Assembly: GCA_959347315.1 (NCBI GenBank)
Contig: OY365806.1
Location: 54,403,116 to 54,467,115, forward strand
Direction: 5' to 3'
DNA: 64,000 nucleotides
DNA from: Bimastos eiseni
Lineage: Eukaryota > Annelida > Clitellata > Crassiclitellata > Lumbricidae
Part shown: positions 23,601 through 34,059 of the stretch, in pieces
How the letters are laid out: every line of letters starts with the position of its first letter
How positions within the stretch are numbered: position 1 is the stretch's first letter
The notes under the pieces: generated by a model
The model's database searches: none
What the model was told of the DNA's origin: nothing
What the model saw: the letters and a program-made list of their open reading frames with translations, nothing else
Made by a program: the position numbers and the translations under genes

Positions 23601-24219
23601 TCCCTCAGCTCAGCATTGTACTGCTCACTCATCTTGCGTACTTCTTCAACACGTTGCGCCTGGAATCAAAACCAGTAACTCAATAGAACAACATCTCCTA
23701 AAATTCGTTAACAAGTTCTTTGATGTACTGTGCCATGGGTGAAAACCACTGTAGCTGCAACAGATTCCCATAATCTTCAGTAAGGGCCCATCCATATTAT
23801 TACGTATGCAAAAAATCGGATTTTCGGACCCCCTTACCCCTGTTGCACCGTATACATTTCGTGGACCTTCTCCCCATGCGTATGTACATTTGAGCTCTAC
23901 TACCCCCTCATTGCAAAGGTTAAATGGCTAAAACATATTCTGCATTGTGGACGTCATAATCAGACAATTATATTTGCGTACGTACATATTTTTGGGACCC
24001 CTCCCCCACCAAATGCACCAGTATGCAAAATGGCCGAAATTTGAAACCCCCTTCCCTCGCTGCATACGTTATATGTGGACGGCCCCTAACAAAATAGGAA
24101 GACATTTAATTGATAGGCAAGTTCATTTTGGGCCAGTCATCGTCAATCTTGACCTAATTAGACAATGCTCAAATAAAATGCAACCGTTTTAACACTCTGA
24201 CATACCAGAGGCAATGAAA

Positions 24220-24276
<57 letters not shown>

Positions 24277-27200
24277 CTCAAAGAGGTATGCACAATTGAT
24301 GCAACTTTGACAATAATCTCAAAGTTTTGCACATTTACAGGCCCTGTTCAAGACATTTGACAGCCCTAGGCAAAACTACACTTTGACGACCTGCTGACCC
24401 ATAATATTATACAAGTGATAAAAATGAATTCATTTAATCGTTTTTAATTTTGTTGCTTTTTGTGTTTTTTTTACTAAAGTATTAATAATTATGTATGAAC
24501 ATTAATATAACATATAAATTTGTTAAGATTAGTTATGATAATAATTATTATAATTTATTTTAAACAAAATTCACTTGATTCTAGAGGTTACAATTGAATA
24601 AGAAATGTACATTAAATTGCAATGTCATATACTTAGAAGTACATAACAATATAAACTAAGTACAGCAACCAATGTTATTTCCATAATTTTTTATGTTTAT
24701 TTTGCAAAATTGGCAGTCCTTAAAAACTGGTGGCTGCCTAGTTTCCTTAACACATTCACCGCCACCATATATTTTCTATCCAGGCCATGTAAGAAGTGTG
24801 AAAACGTAACAATTTGTTGACAGTTGTTTCTCAATTATATTTAAAATACCACTGCATTACTTTCATCATTTACAACAATTATTTATGCCACATTGATGTT
24901 TTATGTTTTTTCCAATGTCATACAAATTATTTTATTAGGCAAGAATAAAGTATGCAGAAATGTCAGAAATATTGAATTTTTTGTTATGTCATTTTTAAAA
25001 TTTACAAACATAGTTAAAACTCGGTGTCGGTGTAGAACTTCTCAAAACAAGGTGCAAGCAAAGTTCCGGTTATGACATGTTGTGCAGAAGTAGCACATTT
25101 CTTTTTGAATTTTTACTTTATTGCAGACAACACAATTGGTTGTAGACTCGTAGATGAAGCCTGTATCTCAGTGCATATTGCCAAAGAACTGTTGAGCATA
25201 TTGTTTTATTTACCATTTTCATAATTATTTGATCTGAAATAAATAGTTGTAACACTTCGATTGGCTTTGTCTGTGCTGAAATTGCTGCCTTTATTCTGGG
25301 GACACCAATAAAAGGACTATCTGTAGATAGCCTAATTCTTAACTATGTAGTGCTTACACCCAAGCTGCAGTTGACTGTATCAAAGGTTCATTGTCACTGT
25401 ATGATCCACTGTCCACACCGTCTACTCTATAATTCCAACTACTATCCAAACTCTGAACATCAAAATCTTGATCATCAGATATTTATCCAACAATAGCTTG
25501 ACTTGTACTAAATCTGCTTCTAGAAATTTCTCATAGAAGACACCATTTTTATGAATACATTTTCAGACAAAAATCCACTAAATATTGCCAATCAAGTATT
25601 TATATTGATTCATCAGAGGTCCCATGACCTCAAACAATGTATAATATTACGTAATACACCAATGAAACTGATAAGCTGTATTATGCATGGCTTCCTTTAT
25701 TCAACAGTATGAGTTATCTTGTACTGGGTGCTGTAGGTGACGATAATATATACGAGATGTCTCGTACTAGGCAGTCAATGTGTTAACAGACGAACCGGGC
25801 CTGCACGTTTATGACACAAAAATATATTAACCTCAATTAGCTTTAGTTAACTGGAGAATATGACACTTTAGCCTGTAATAATCAGCATGCAACAACTGAG
25901 CACAAGATTCAAGTGATGTTGAAGAAACCAAGATATCCACGAGAGATGAAAGTACTTATGATTCTGAAGCCAAGACCAAGACAAACTAACACCTAAATTA
26001 ACTTAAAATTCTCTTAATGAAGACAGTGTACTAAAAGCGACTGGGAAACCAATGCACCCTGTCACTGAAATGTTTAAACCCATTTTCTGGAATCAGAAGG
26101 CTGAAGACTTTTTCATTCCCAAAAATGAACAGCTAGACAGTGAGCAAGCTAAATTCATTAATTTTTAAGGTTCCTACATGTTGGCCGAGTCGCTCCCGAA
26201 GGGTTTGGATCTGTGTGTTCTTCTTCTCCTGCTGTGCTTGCATCTTCTCCAGCAGCTTCTTTTCTGTCACCTTCGAGAATGATTCATTGAGTTCCTGCAC
26301 ACGTTGATTCACTTCCTGTGCCCTTTCTTTGTCCTTAATGATTGGCTGCAGACGACTGGCCTCCAATGACTGAAATAATATTTTCATTTTAAAACTGTTA
26401 TAAAACAAAAGTACACAAAACTTTTCAAAACTTTATCTAATTGTCCTCAATAGTTAAAAACAATGTCAAAAACAAACATTAGCTCAATTCCAATGGTTCC
26501 GTTCTGCATTCATCAGAGTTTTATCTACACAAAACCAATCCGATGTGACTGAAAATTGGATTGGATCAGGTTGGTGAACAGACAGTTTAATATAATTGAG
26601 ACAGGAAGTGTACGGTGACTTTTGGTGACGGTTAAAAACATAATTTATCAACCCCTAAATCAATTCTGAATTGAAAAAAAATTGGCATGAGTACTATTGG
26701 GGCCCATTGGAACAGTTTGAACCTACAGACAGAACATTTGATTGACATTGGGGCATTTGATGCACCATAATGCAGGACATGACAAATTTACGAAGGTCTG
26801 CCATCAAAATATGCGGATTGAGTATATGGACTAAGATAGGTAGCATACCAATTTGGGATGGAAAAAACCCATGAAAAGCAGCTGACAGGTAAAGAAGAAT
26901 GAGCATTGTTACCCTACCCTTAGCCATCAAACACATGTCAGTATGAAAAGCAAGAAGGGTGTTTTCTATTGAATCACAATTATGGTGACATAAGTTTTGC
27001 TGCCAGATAAAACTAAATATGAGTCAGGCATCAATTAACACAAATAAATGCAAACTATACGAAAATGTGCACTCTTTAATTCCAGAGTTTCAATTAATTA
27101 CAGTTCTGTTAATCAGCAATTGTGCCACATATGACATCAAACAAGATGACAACTGATTTAGCATCCACTCTTCTAATTAATTCGTTCAGTTCAGTTCAGG

Positions 27201-27419
27201 AATAGAAGATAAATTTACAGAAACTAAGTGTTCGAAAAATGTTGATCCCGCTCACCAATCTCCTTTCCTCGGCATCCTTCAGTTTCTTCTCAATCAACTC
27301 TTGTGAGATGGATCTTTCTTTTGGTGGAGAACTGGAACTAATCAGAGGTGGATTCTGTATGGAAGCAGCCTTCAGAATGACCTCAAATGCCATGCCACAT
27401 GGACTGTCCTTTGCACCTT
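20563..27419 (-). CDS. Stathmin-family tubulin-binding protein (5 exons seen; first coding exon missing)
   Basis: Stathmins sequester alpha/beta-tubulin and promote microtubule catastrophe in the cytosol. Five exons join in frame with GT-AG borders: 27419-27256, 26369-26178, 23659-23519, 21315-21175 and 20691-20563 (stop TAA). Together they encode 254 residues plus part of a split codon. The first exon carries the cap and regulatory part (GMAFEVIL, then a Ser/Pro stretch SSSSPPKER and ELIEKKLKDAEERR, matching vertebrate AFELIL...SPPKK...EEIQKKLEAAEERR). Next come three charged, coiled-coil-like tubulin-binding repeats, each on its own exon and each ending E-R-[LI]-x-x-H. The tail is acidic then Ser/Asn-rich (EKEDEDDS...NNKSP). 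Vertebrate stathmin has two repeats, so this one is extended; insect stathmins with extra repeats are known. The exon at 27419 starts in mid-codon, so a short upstream coding exon must exist, or translation starts at the internal Met of GMAFEV. The family call is very secure; which paralogue it is cannot be said. Confidence 0.93.
21175..21315 (-). CDS. Stathmin exon: tubulin-binding repeat 3
   Basis: The acceptor is TTATTGCAG and the donor is GTGAGT. The exon is 141 bp, 47 codons, phase 0 at both ends, exactly the length of the preceding repeat exon. SNKFSKMTEEKLIQKMEAS is very close to the conserved vertebrate repeat. It ends ERLKEH. Confidence 0.94.
21956..22012. repeat. (TA)n microsatellite in a stathmin intron
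   Basis: Alternating TA with rare C/G interruptions. Confidence 0.95.
22312..23248. mobile_element. hAT-type non-autonomous element with 8-bp target duplication (family C, copy 1)
   Basis: It starts CAGGGCCGTACCGAG and ends TTGGTACTGCCCTG (imperfect inverted repeats). Identical 8-bp repeats CACACCAC lie at 22304-22311 and 23249-23256. It lies in the stathmin intron between repeat exons 2 and 3. A LINE fragment is nested inside. A second copy is at 32857-34056. Confidence 0.88.
22540..22870 (+). mobile_element. LINE reverse-transcriptase C-terminus nested in the hAT element
   Basis: Plus-strand reading RAAPRLVGCIPRFGRDSGYM, VLRWLLYSQHIAYRVCALV and CIEGLVPIYLTELFCPTV is an almost unbroken C-terminal LINE segment ending in GGCACTATATAAAACTGC and an (AATAAT) tail, the typical 3' end of such elements. 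Confidence 0.85.
23519..23659 (-). CDS. Stathmin exon: tubulin-binding repeat 2
   Basis: The acceptor is GATTCCAG and the donor is GTAAAT. The exon is 141 bp, 47 codons, phase 0 at both ends. It begins AQRVEEVRKMSEQYNAEL and ends ERIREH. Its fit to the repeat is poorer than that of its neighbours: the FSKM core reads YNAEL, so its tubulin affinity may differ (inference). Confidence 0.92.
23784..24086. mobile_element. MITE family A, complete small copy
   Basis: Ends GGGCCCATCCATAT and ATGTGGACGGCCCC are inverted repeats. TAA flanks both sides (23781-23783, 24087-24089), a Harbinger-like 3-bp target duplication. It is 303 bp, non-coding, in a stathmin intron. Confidence 0.8.
24223..24274. repeat. 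(AT)n microsatellite
   Basis: Pure alternating AT of about 26 units. Confidence 0.97.
24280..26170. other. Stathmin intron sequence
   Basis: The intron between repeat exons 1 and 2. AT-rich, no other recognisable gene or element. Confidence 0.5.
26178..26369 (-). CDS. Stathmin exon: tubulin-binding repeat 1
   Basis: The acceptor is ATTATTTCAG and the donor is GTAGGA. The exon is 192 bp, 64 codons, phase 0 at both ends. It is Lys/Glu/Gln-rich and helical, with NESFSKVTEKKLLEKMQ matching the vertebrate NNNFSKMAEEKLTHKME core. It ends ERLGQH. Confidence 0.93.
27256..27419 (-). CDS. Stathmin exon: N-terminal regulatory/cap region
   Basis: The acceptor is TTTTGTAG and the donor is GTGAGC after a Leu codon. 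The exon is 164 bp: 2 bases completing a split codon plus 54 codons. It contains CGMAFEVIL, the counterpart of the beta-hairpin cap, then a Ser-rich stretch with an S-P-P-K-E-R site resembling the proline-directed phosphorylation region of vertebrate stathmin, then the start of the long helix (KKLKDAEERR). It enters in phase 1 and exits in phase 0. Confidence 0.92.
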
Positions 27420-27632
27420 CTACAAAATAGACAAAGTTTCAACACACAGATATCATTTGCATGAGCTACAATATGAATATAGTCCATACCAGACTGCATT
27501 TCGCTATCATCCCTCGATGCTTGGATTTAAAAACTCCAGGACATTCACACTAACCATTATTATGGCTAGCACAAGCAGCAAAAATGTGCTTCACTGCTTG
27601 TATTAAAACAATACCAATACGTCTGTTTGGAA

Positions 27633-27775
27633 CCGGACATCTTTGGAAAACCAATGAAATAATCGGGTCTTATAATTCGGTATCGGTAATTTTAATCGGG
27701 ATAAGCAATTTAAATGATCTGTTTGCTGTAGGCAGTATCGGCAAAAAGTGATTTCGGTACAGCTGAGTTTGAATT
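27633..27775. mobile_element. End fragment of transposon family D
   Basis: AACCGGACATCTTTGG, AATGAAATAATCGG and terminal ATCGGCAAAAAGTGATTTCG..GGTACAGCT match the same end of the elements at 41100-41869 and 46136-46893. Only one end remains. Confidence 0.8.
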
Positions 27776-28332
27776 CATACCAATTTTATCTCAACACCAT
27801 TGGTTAGACTATAGACAGAGCTTTAAGATAACACCAAGCATCGGGGTCGGCATTGCTAAAATTAGAATGGATAACATTGGATATGTGTGGTAAAATGACC
27901 TAATTTGGGTGCTTTTGTACAAAGTTTAAAACCAAAAAGTTCTTGAATCCTAAACTGTCACTTTTTATCTAACTTTTAAGGATATGTATAAAATATACCC
28001 TTTCAAAATCATACTGTGAAATGAAAAGACAAGAATTGACAAAAGTTGACTTTGATGGAGTTTTTGCCCATTTTCTCAAAACTGAATATATTGCAACATA
28101 CAACTGGTTTTATGCAGATGAGCACACAAGCCATATGCCTTTTTTAACAGGAAAACAATTGCTTATCAGACTGTTGAAACAGCCAATAGCAAAATCAGAA
28201 GAATTTGTGACCACATAGAATGTTAGCATAGTATCAGTGGTTACTTTTTGTGACTGACCTGTTGTCATGGCTAATTATTCCAATGTTGACTTCAACTGAG
28301 ACCAAATCTGTAAAAAAGCACAGAAGAAACAT

Positions 28333-28916
28333 AAGTGGACGTTTAAATGAAAAGGGACCAGATCGTCGGTTCTAGTTTAAGAGAAAACAGGGCCTAAAGT
28401 GAGTGGGCTAAAATTTTTGTGTTTTTTGTCTAATTGCATTCTTCTATGAATGTACTGCACCTATAAAGGTCAATTTCAATTAAATACAAGATTTTGTTAA
28501 AAAAATTTTCTTTCTTTATGGCTACATAAAAAGGACCAGATGGTTGGTATTACTTTTGAAGCCCTTCAGCTGGCTGGAGGCAATTCAGATTGCCTAATAA
28601 CCACTAGAAATGATAACGTGAGAGATGCATTAATACATTGCTTTCGATTTCTGAATTACCGGCGTGCTAGCAGTTGTATTTTACTAAGTGCGGTAAAGGT
28701 TGATAAATCCTTGACTTAATGCTACTGTACGCTTTAATCGCAAATTACTCAAAATGAGTATTTTAGGGTTGTTGTGTCCACCAGTCTCTACAATAATGAG
28801 ATATGTGCTGAATAATATGCGGATGGGCTCTTTATTTTACTCGCATTCAGAATATTTTAGAAATGTCAGTAACTCCGTATCGACAATCTGGTCCCTTTTC
28901 ACATAAAGGTCCACAT
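28333..28916. mobile_element. MITE with long terminal inverted repeats
   Basis: AAGTGGACGTTTAAATGAAA then AGGGACCAGATCGTCG at the left is matched in reverse complement by CGACAATCTGGTCCCT then TTTCACATAAAGGTCCACA at the right. An internal AAAAGGACCAGATGGTTGG repeats the motif at about 28530. 584 bp, non-coding. Confidence 0.8.
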
Positions 28917-29565
28917 ACAATCAAAGCACATCACAAGTTAACACTTACAGATAAACAGCAATTTAAATCTAAGAACGTCAAGCTACAGTGATTCGGCAAA
29001 ACAGCCGAACCAGCGTACGTATTGTCTTTTAAGAAAAGTTTAAGCAGGCAGATAGTGAATCCATAAATCTAAAGTCAAGGAGCTGTCAAAGCAAGAAATA
29101 ACCATCTTCTGGTATAAATGTGGCAAAGTTTTGTGTGTGCATAGACTGTGGTGATGATAACTGTTTTGAAGCGCATCATTCTAAAGATAGATCACTGAAT
29201 TGTAAGAAGATATAAGATGTAAGAAAATAAGCTGTTATCATACGTGGTGCAGAACTTCTACCAGAAGTCTTGTTTTACATTTATTTCAATGCTCTTTGTC
29301 TAGCAAATGCTTCCTTCTCAATAAACACAGATGTGCGGTGATCTGTAAAAATACAATGATTTTGCCCCTCAAAAGGTTTGCATAATCGAGCCATCAAAAA
29401 CCCAGTCTCCCCAGTTAATTTGAAAGCTGATGATTTGTCTCAATTTTTCGGCTTAGTTATAGTATCGGGAACCAGAGTTATTTATATAATTATATGGCAT
29501 CTTTTAGTCTGCTGTAATTGGTCGTAATAGAATACTCCTGGCATGAGCTGTGATTGACACATGAC

Positions 29566-29787
29566 AGAAGAAGTGCAAATTGATGAATTATTACTTGTGA
29601 AGGCCAAGCATCCTCAACGCCACTTTTTAGGTGTTCAGTATCAATGAATTTCGACATCTACGATGTAGGTGAGAAACTCAGGTATATTACATTTGTGACG
29701 AAAAGGGATGCGGCAATGCTACTTCCCACCATAGAAAAGGTTGTGGCCCCAGGTTTCACAATCATATCAGATGAGTGGTCGGCTAAA
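29566..29787 (+). mobile_element. Merlin / IS1595-ISXO2-like transposase relic
   Basis: Plus-strand VQIDELLLVKAKHPQRHFLG (29573-29632) then, after one frameshift, NFDIYDVGEKLRYITFVTKR and DAAMLLPTIEKVVAPGFTII-SDEW. This is the catalytic core of the IS1595/ISXO2 (eukaryotic Merlin) transposase: first Asp in the IDE motif, second Asp in SDEW. The reading stops where an inserted MITE begins at about 29788; the third catalytic residue is not found. A relic, not a gene. Confidence 0.8.
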
Positions 29788-30302
29788 GGCCAGCCATAAA
29801 TGACATCACACACCTTGGGAGGAGACACACAGTCACAGATTTATGATGATTTGTGACTTAGGGTAAGGTCTAAGAATTTTGTGACATCAACACATAGAAT
29901 CAAGCTGCATAACTTTATTTAAAAATGTAACTCAATTAAACAATTTCCACTTTGCAACAGTAATTGTTACTGCATTTAAGCAACACTAATTATGATTGCA
30001 TTCTGAATTTTCGGATTGTTTACTTTTATGCTCATTGTCAATTTTGGGGTTTTGGAAGTGAGAATGTGAACTACTGATTGTAATCACAAACGAAGAAATG
30101 AAGAGTGTGGATAGGATATACAAAGAGAATGAAATATCTACTATGCAGGTTGATAAGCTTCAACCTCTATTTATTCCATAAAAGACAATTTGCTTTGCCA
30201 TGGGAGAATGGAGAAGCATAAAGTTTGAATTGTTTAGAGTTATTGCTATCAAACATTATTTGCAAATGTTAAGCAGTTTTAGGCAAATTTAGGCATATGT
30301 TA

Positions 30303-30917
30303 AATGATAACCGGAATTCCAGTTATCGGTTTTGAAAACGATAATCGGTTTCTGTTATTTGCAAAATGATAATTATAATCAAATATATTTTTTCCCCTTT
30401 CTTATTTATCTCACCTGTCTCGGACCAGTTCCCATAGGCAATGGCTCAAGTTCGTCAACTTCAAAGGTACAGACGCGGCTAAGCAAAACATTGTTGGACA
30501 TGTCTTCCAACAGGGGAAGGGTAACCCGAGCCAAAGATGATAGCAGCCCCCAGAAGAAATAACTTCAAAGCACCCGAATTTGATCGGCGAGGGGAGAGCT
30601 CACAGGCCAGATAGGGAACGGAGAATGACTGCCGGTGGGGGTTTTCAATGGAGAGTCAATTTAGCATGTAATGGACTAACCAGTGCAGAACCACAGCAGC
30701 ATCAAGCGTCAAAGCAAGCTGGGAAAGTGAGAGAGCAGAGTATAAATTATATTCATTTAACTCTCCTAGTAGAAGAATGAACACTCTGGTGCATACTGGT
30801 GCATAAAATTTAAAATATTATTCTAAGAACACCAATCAAACCATTAATTGGTTTAAAACCGGATCTTAAAATCCGATAATCGATTTGCAAAAAAAAACGA
30901 TATTACCAACCCTAGTA
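30303..30917. mobile_element. Nested element with ATCGGTTT/AATCGATT ends
   Basis: The left edge has AGTTATCGGTTTTGAAAACG and GATAATCGGTTT; the right edge has AAAACCGGATC, CCGATAATCGATTTG and TATTACCAACCCTAGTA, a usual terminal word of such elements. The core 30428-30600 differs in composition (more CpG) and looks captured. Confidence 0.5.
30428..30562 (+). pseudogene. Possible captured exon fragment inside the nested element
   Basis: A pyrimidine tract (TTTTCCCCTTTC..CACCTGTCTCGG) and ACCAG precede an open plus-strand stretch (PIGNGSSSSTSKVQTRLSKT, then LLDMSSNRGRVTRAKDDSS, QKK stop). The minus strand is also open (MSNNVLLSRVCTFEVDELEP, ending at a GTGAGA donor). Which strand, if either, was coding is undecided; no family recognised. 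Confidence 0.3.
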
Positions 30918-31115
30918 ATGACTTTACCAGAGCTTTTGGTCTTGTAGAATGCATGATGATTGTAATAATTATACTTTCTCCATTTTTCTTTGTTCTACTA
31001 TATAGTTTCTAATATATTTATATACTATTACTTTATGGATAAATTTTCTGTGACCAAATTTTCTGCCCAAAAAAAATAGAAAATTCTACTTCTACAGCTA
31101 AACCCACACACGATT

Positions 31116-31240
31116 TAGCGCGTCGGGAGGGTCGTCAAGGGTCAGGTTTAGTGTAGCTTGTAGACAAATACGAAGAACTGTTGGTGCGGTTTTATGCCGA
31201 ACAATTGGCCGCAGAAGCTCCATGCTTACTTTATTTGATA
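31116..31240. repeat. Dispersed repeat with GGGTCAGGGTTTAGTG-type core, copy 1
   Basis: GAGGGTCGTCAAGGGTCAGG, TTTAGTGTAGCTTGTAGACAA, ATACGAAGAAC and GGCCGCAGAAGCTCCA recur at 31780-31945. Confidence 0.65.
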
Positions 31241-31739
31241 ATCATAAGAAAACTTGCATATAATATTCATATTTGAGAGGGTTATGACTTTTGTGACGAC
31301 GTGTGACGAAGGGGCCAAATTTGTCCTAAACTGCGTGACATCATTTATGGACAGCCCCTTACCGAGGCATTGAGAATTTGCCCAATAATTGCACAAACTT
31401 TCAACCAGACAAAAAAATTAACGATGTGTTAGCCCATATCCTAATAACTATGCATCATGAGGGTCAGGGCTAAGGTCAATTTCACATCTATACGAAAAAG
31501 CTTGAGCCACTGAAGTCATTCAGTGGGTTGCGTGGCTGAAGTTTCACAGAAGCACCACGCAATCAGAAAATTCACCAAATGATTGGTCTGTCTTTAGGTC
31601 AAGAATGCTTTATGGAGTGTTTGTCTGATATCACACAAAATCAAGTAAAAGTAGCGATGTTGAAAATTAGTCATAAAGTAAAAGGTCAAAGAAGGATAAA
31701 TCTTCTGTGGCTGAACCCATACAAAATTTAGTGCATGAT

Positions 31740-31945
31740 ACCCTGTTAAAAACACCTAAAATTTGTAATAAAAAATTATGCGTCATGAGGGTCAGGCTAG
31801 GCGTCGTGAGGGTCGTTTAGGGTCAGGGTTAGTGCCGTTTTTAGAAATATTCGAAGAACCTTAGGACACATAAGTAATTTTCCGGAGCATTTTTTGGGCG
31901 AACTTTCGGCCGCAGCAGCTCCACGCGTCGCAGAATCCTTGTAGA
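31740..31945. repeat. Dispersed repeat, copy 2
   Basis: GAGGGTCGTTTAGGGTCAGG, ATATTCGAAGAACC and CGGCCGCAGCAGCTCCACGC match copy 1. A weaker relative in inverse order may exist at 60735-60830 (GCGGCCGAAAG, TAGGGTCAGGGTTGTG). Confidence 0.65.
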
Positions 31946-32856
31946 ATCAGAGCTAGGTGTGCGTTCATAGAATAACAATAGAACAATCGCCAGTACAGCC
32001 CCGATAAATACCTTTCAAATGGCGCTTCGAAATTTCGGCAATAAATATTATATTTCTGCTACAATCTGTTTAGGAAAGCATATAGCGATCTAACTTTCAG
32101 TTTTTGGCTCTTTGTGGCTTAAGACCAGTTTAACCGACACTGCATCATTTATCACAAAGAGCTACCCTGAAAGGCGGCAATTGTGCACACGCAAAAACCC
32201 TTTGGATAGCAGCCAAGATTTTTTGGATAGCAGGTAACAGTTGCATATATTGGGGCAAAAACACATCAAATTCTGAAAACGGAGCAACAAGATACGACGA
32301 TCAAGTTTAATGTAACTATCTTCATCTTATTTCATACAGATTTACACGAATCATGAATGCAGTATCAAGTAATAAAAGAATACAGAAAAATACAAAAGTA
32401 ACGCACTAACACAATTCAACAAACCCGGCAAACTATTGGAACTAAGTCACGTGCTTCGATATACCCAATCAGCACGAGTCTAATCCTTTTATAATATAAA
32501 AATTATAACTAATCACTGTCACTGATGGCAGCTAAGCCTAGGACTCCACCACTTTAGTCCACTGCTGTCCGCTTTCTGACAGAGCCAGTCCCAAGCCTGA
32601 ATAAAGGAGGAGGGCGACTCTAATGATCTTTGTTACCACACAGTGTCGTTAAACTGCAGCAAACCAAGCAGCTAGGCCGACCTCGTGGCAAAGGACCTGC
32701 AGTGGGAGCTATAGGAGGCAAATTTTCCGATGTAGAGGGTTAATTGTAAGCCTACGTACGATGCATTGATGCCGTACGATGCAAACAGTGAGAACTGTTG
32801 ACAATAATTTATGTATATAGATGCCATCGCTAAATACTGGGTGTTAATGTATTATC
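31946..32856. other. Unassigned stretch with one dispersed repeat piece
   Basis: 32598-32668 repeats 16380-16446. No gene recognised in the rest. Confidence 0.4.
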
Positions 32857-33013
32857 CAAGGCCGTACCGAGGGAGGGACCTGCGGAGTCGTGGCCCAGGG
32901 CGCAAATTTCAGGATAGAATAACTTATTATTCCGTAATAACAGAGGCGCGTTTACAGAAAACGGGACCCTGGGTGCAAACATTTCGGGGGCCCTCTGAAT
33001 TTATACACTGAAT

Positions 33014-33179
33014 CTAAGGGGCCGTCTATAAATGACGTCGCGCACCCATTGTAGGGGTACATTTGTGACGATTTGTGACGAAGGGGAGGGAGTCTGAGAT
33101 ATGTGACGTCACATCATCACATCAAATATCGAATTACACAACTTAATTTATTTTAAAATTTCACTTAATTAAACAGTAA
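33014..33179. mobile_element. MITE family B, left-end fragment
   Basis: GGGGCCGTCTATAAATGACG, GTGACGATTTGTGACGAAGG and GACGTCACATCATCAC match the ends of family B at 29788 and 50426. Confidence 0.75.
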
Positions 33180-33284
33180 GCCAGCTTCTGGTGGCGAAGA
33201 GGCTCTAAACACGCAGCCTTCGCTCTTACAAAAATATTTCAGTCATGAGACATGTTATTTTGTATGAAAGTTTTCATTTATTCG

Positions 33285-33560
33285 GGGTCCGACTCTCTCA
33301 CTGTGCCTGAGATGTTATGTTGTGTGAATTTTGTTTCAATCATTTGGGGGCCCCTGAGACGTTATTTTGTATGAAATATTTCCATTCATTTGGGGCCACC
33401 TAAGATATGTTGTATTTCATGTTTTCATTCGTTTGGGGCTCACTGAGATGTTATTTTGTAGTTAATGTTTTCATTCATTTGGGGCCCGAGACGTTATTCG
33501 ATTAGTTTCTATTTTGTATTTAATGTTTTCATCATTTGGGGGCCCTGAGATTTGGGGGCC
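33285..33560. repeat. Imperfect ~60-bp minisatellite
   Basis: Four to five units of the form CATTTGGGGCCC..GAGA(T/C)GTTATTTTGTA..AATGTTTTCATT. Confidence 0.85.
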
Positions 33561-34059
33561 CTTGGCACGCGCCCAGGGCCGCCGAGAGGAGGGGGCAGGG
33601 CGGCAACTGCCTAGGGGCCCGGCGAGTTTTAGGGGCCCGGGCCCGCAATCAACTTTTGAAAATATTATGATCAGCTATAAAAAGTGTATTATTTATGCCT
33701 TTTTAAGATATAACTTAACTGAACTTAATTACAATCAGATTAAACTTCAAGCATCTGAATATTGCCGTAATTATTTACCATTTTATCATTTTTATGTGGT
33801 ATTGTATACAATTATACAATTATATTGTATAATAATACTACGCTCATGCAATTCCGTCTTAGTACTTTCTTCTGCGGGGCGGGGGGAGGGGGCGTGACAG
33901 CCCTGCCTAGGGGCCCAACATTTCTGTCGGCGGGCCTGCGCGCGCCTATAGGTATACACGCGCCACTGCGTAAAATGCACTATTTTCAAAATGTGGGGGC
34001 GCCAGATTGGTGCTAGGCAAAAGGCGCAATTAGACGTATAGCTCGGTACAGCCCTGGAA

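Larger units (their letters stand above)
29788..31359. mobile_element. MITE family B, enlarged copy with nested insertion
   Basis: Left end GGCCAGCCATAAATGACATC and right end GACATCATTTATGGACAGCC are inverted repeats related to 50426-51003. The flanking inner words (GTGACGAAGGGG, ACATAGAATCAAGCTGCATA) are shared with 33014-33179. The interior is enlarged by the element at 30303-30917. Confidence 0.7.
32857..34056. mobile_element. hAT-type element family C, copy 2
   Basis: Left end CAAGGCCGTACCGAG with GGCGCAAATTTCAG matches 22312 onward. Right end GGCGCCAGATTGGTGCTAGGC and GCTCGGTACAGCCCTG match 23195-23248 (word GTGCTAGGC / ATGCTAGGC). No clear target duplication remains. It contains a family-B piece (33014-33179) and a minisatellite (33285-33560). 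Confidence 0.75.

Noticed and set aside
28021..28218. 65-residue plus-strand ORF
   Set aside because: AT-rich chance frame; no family match and no exon borders seen.
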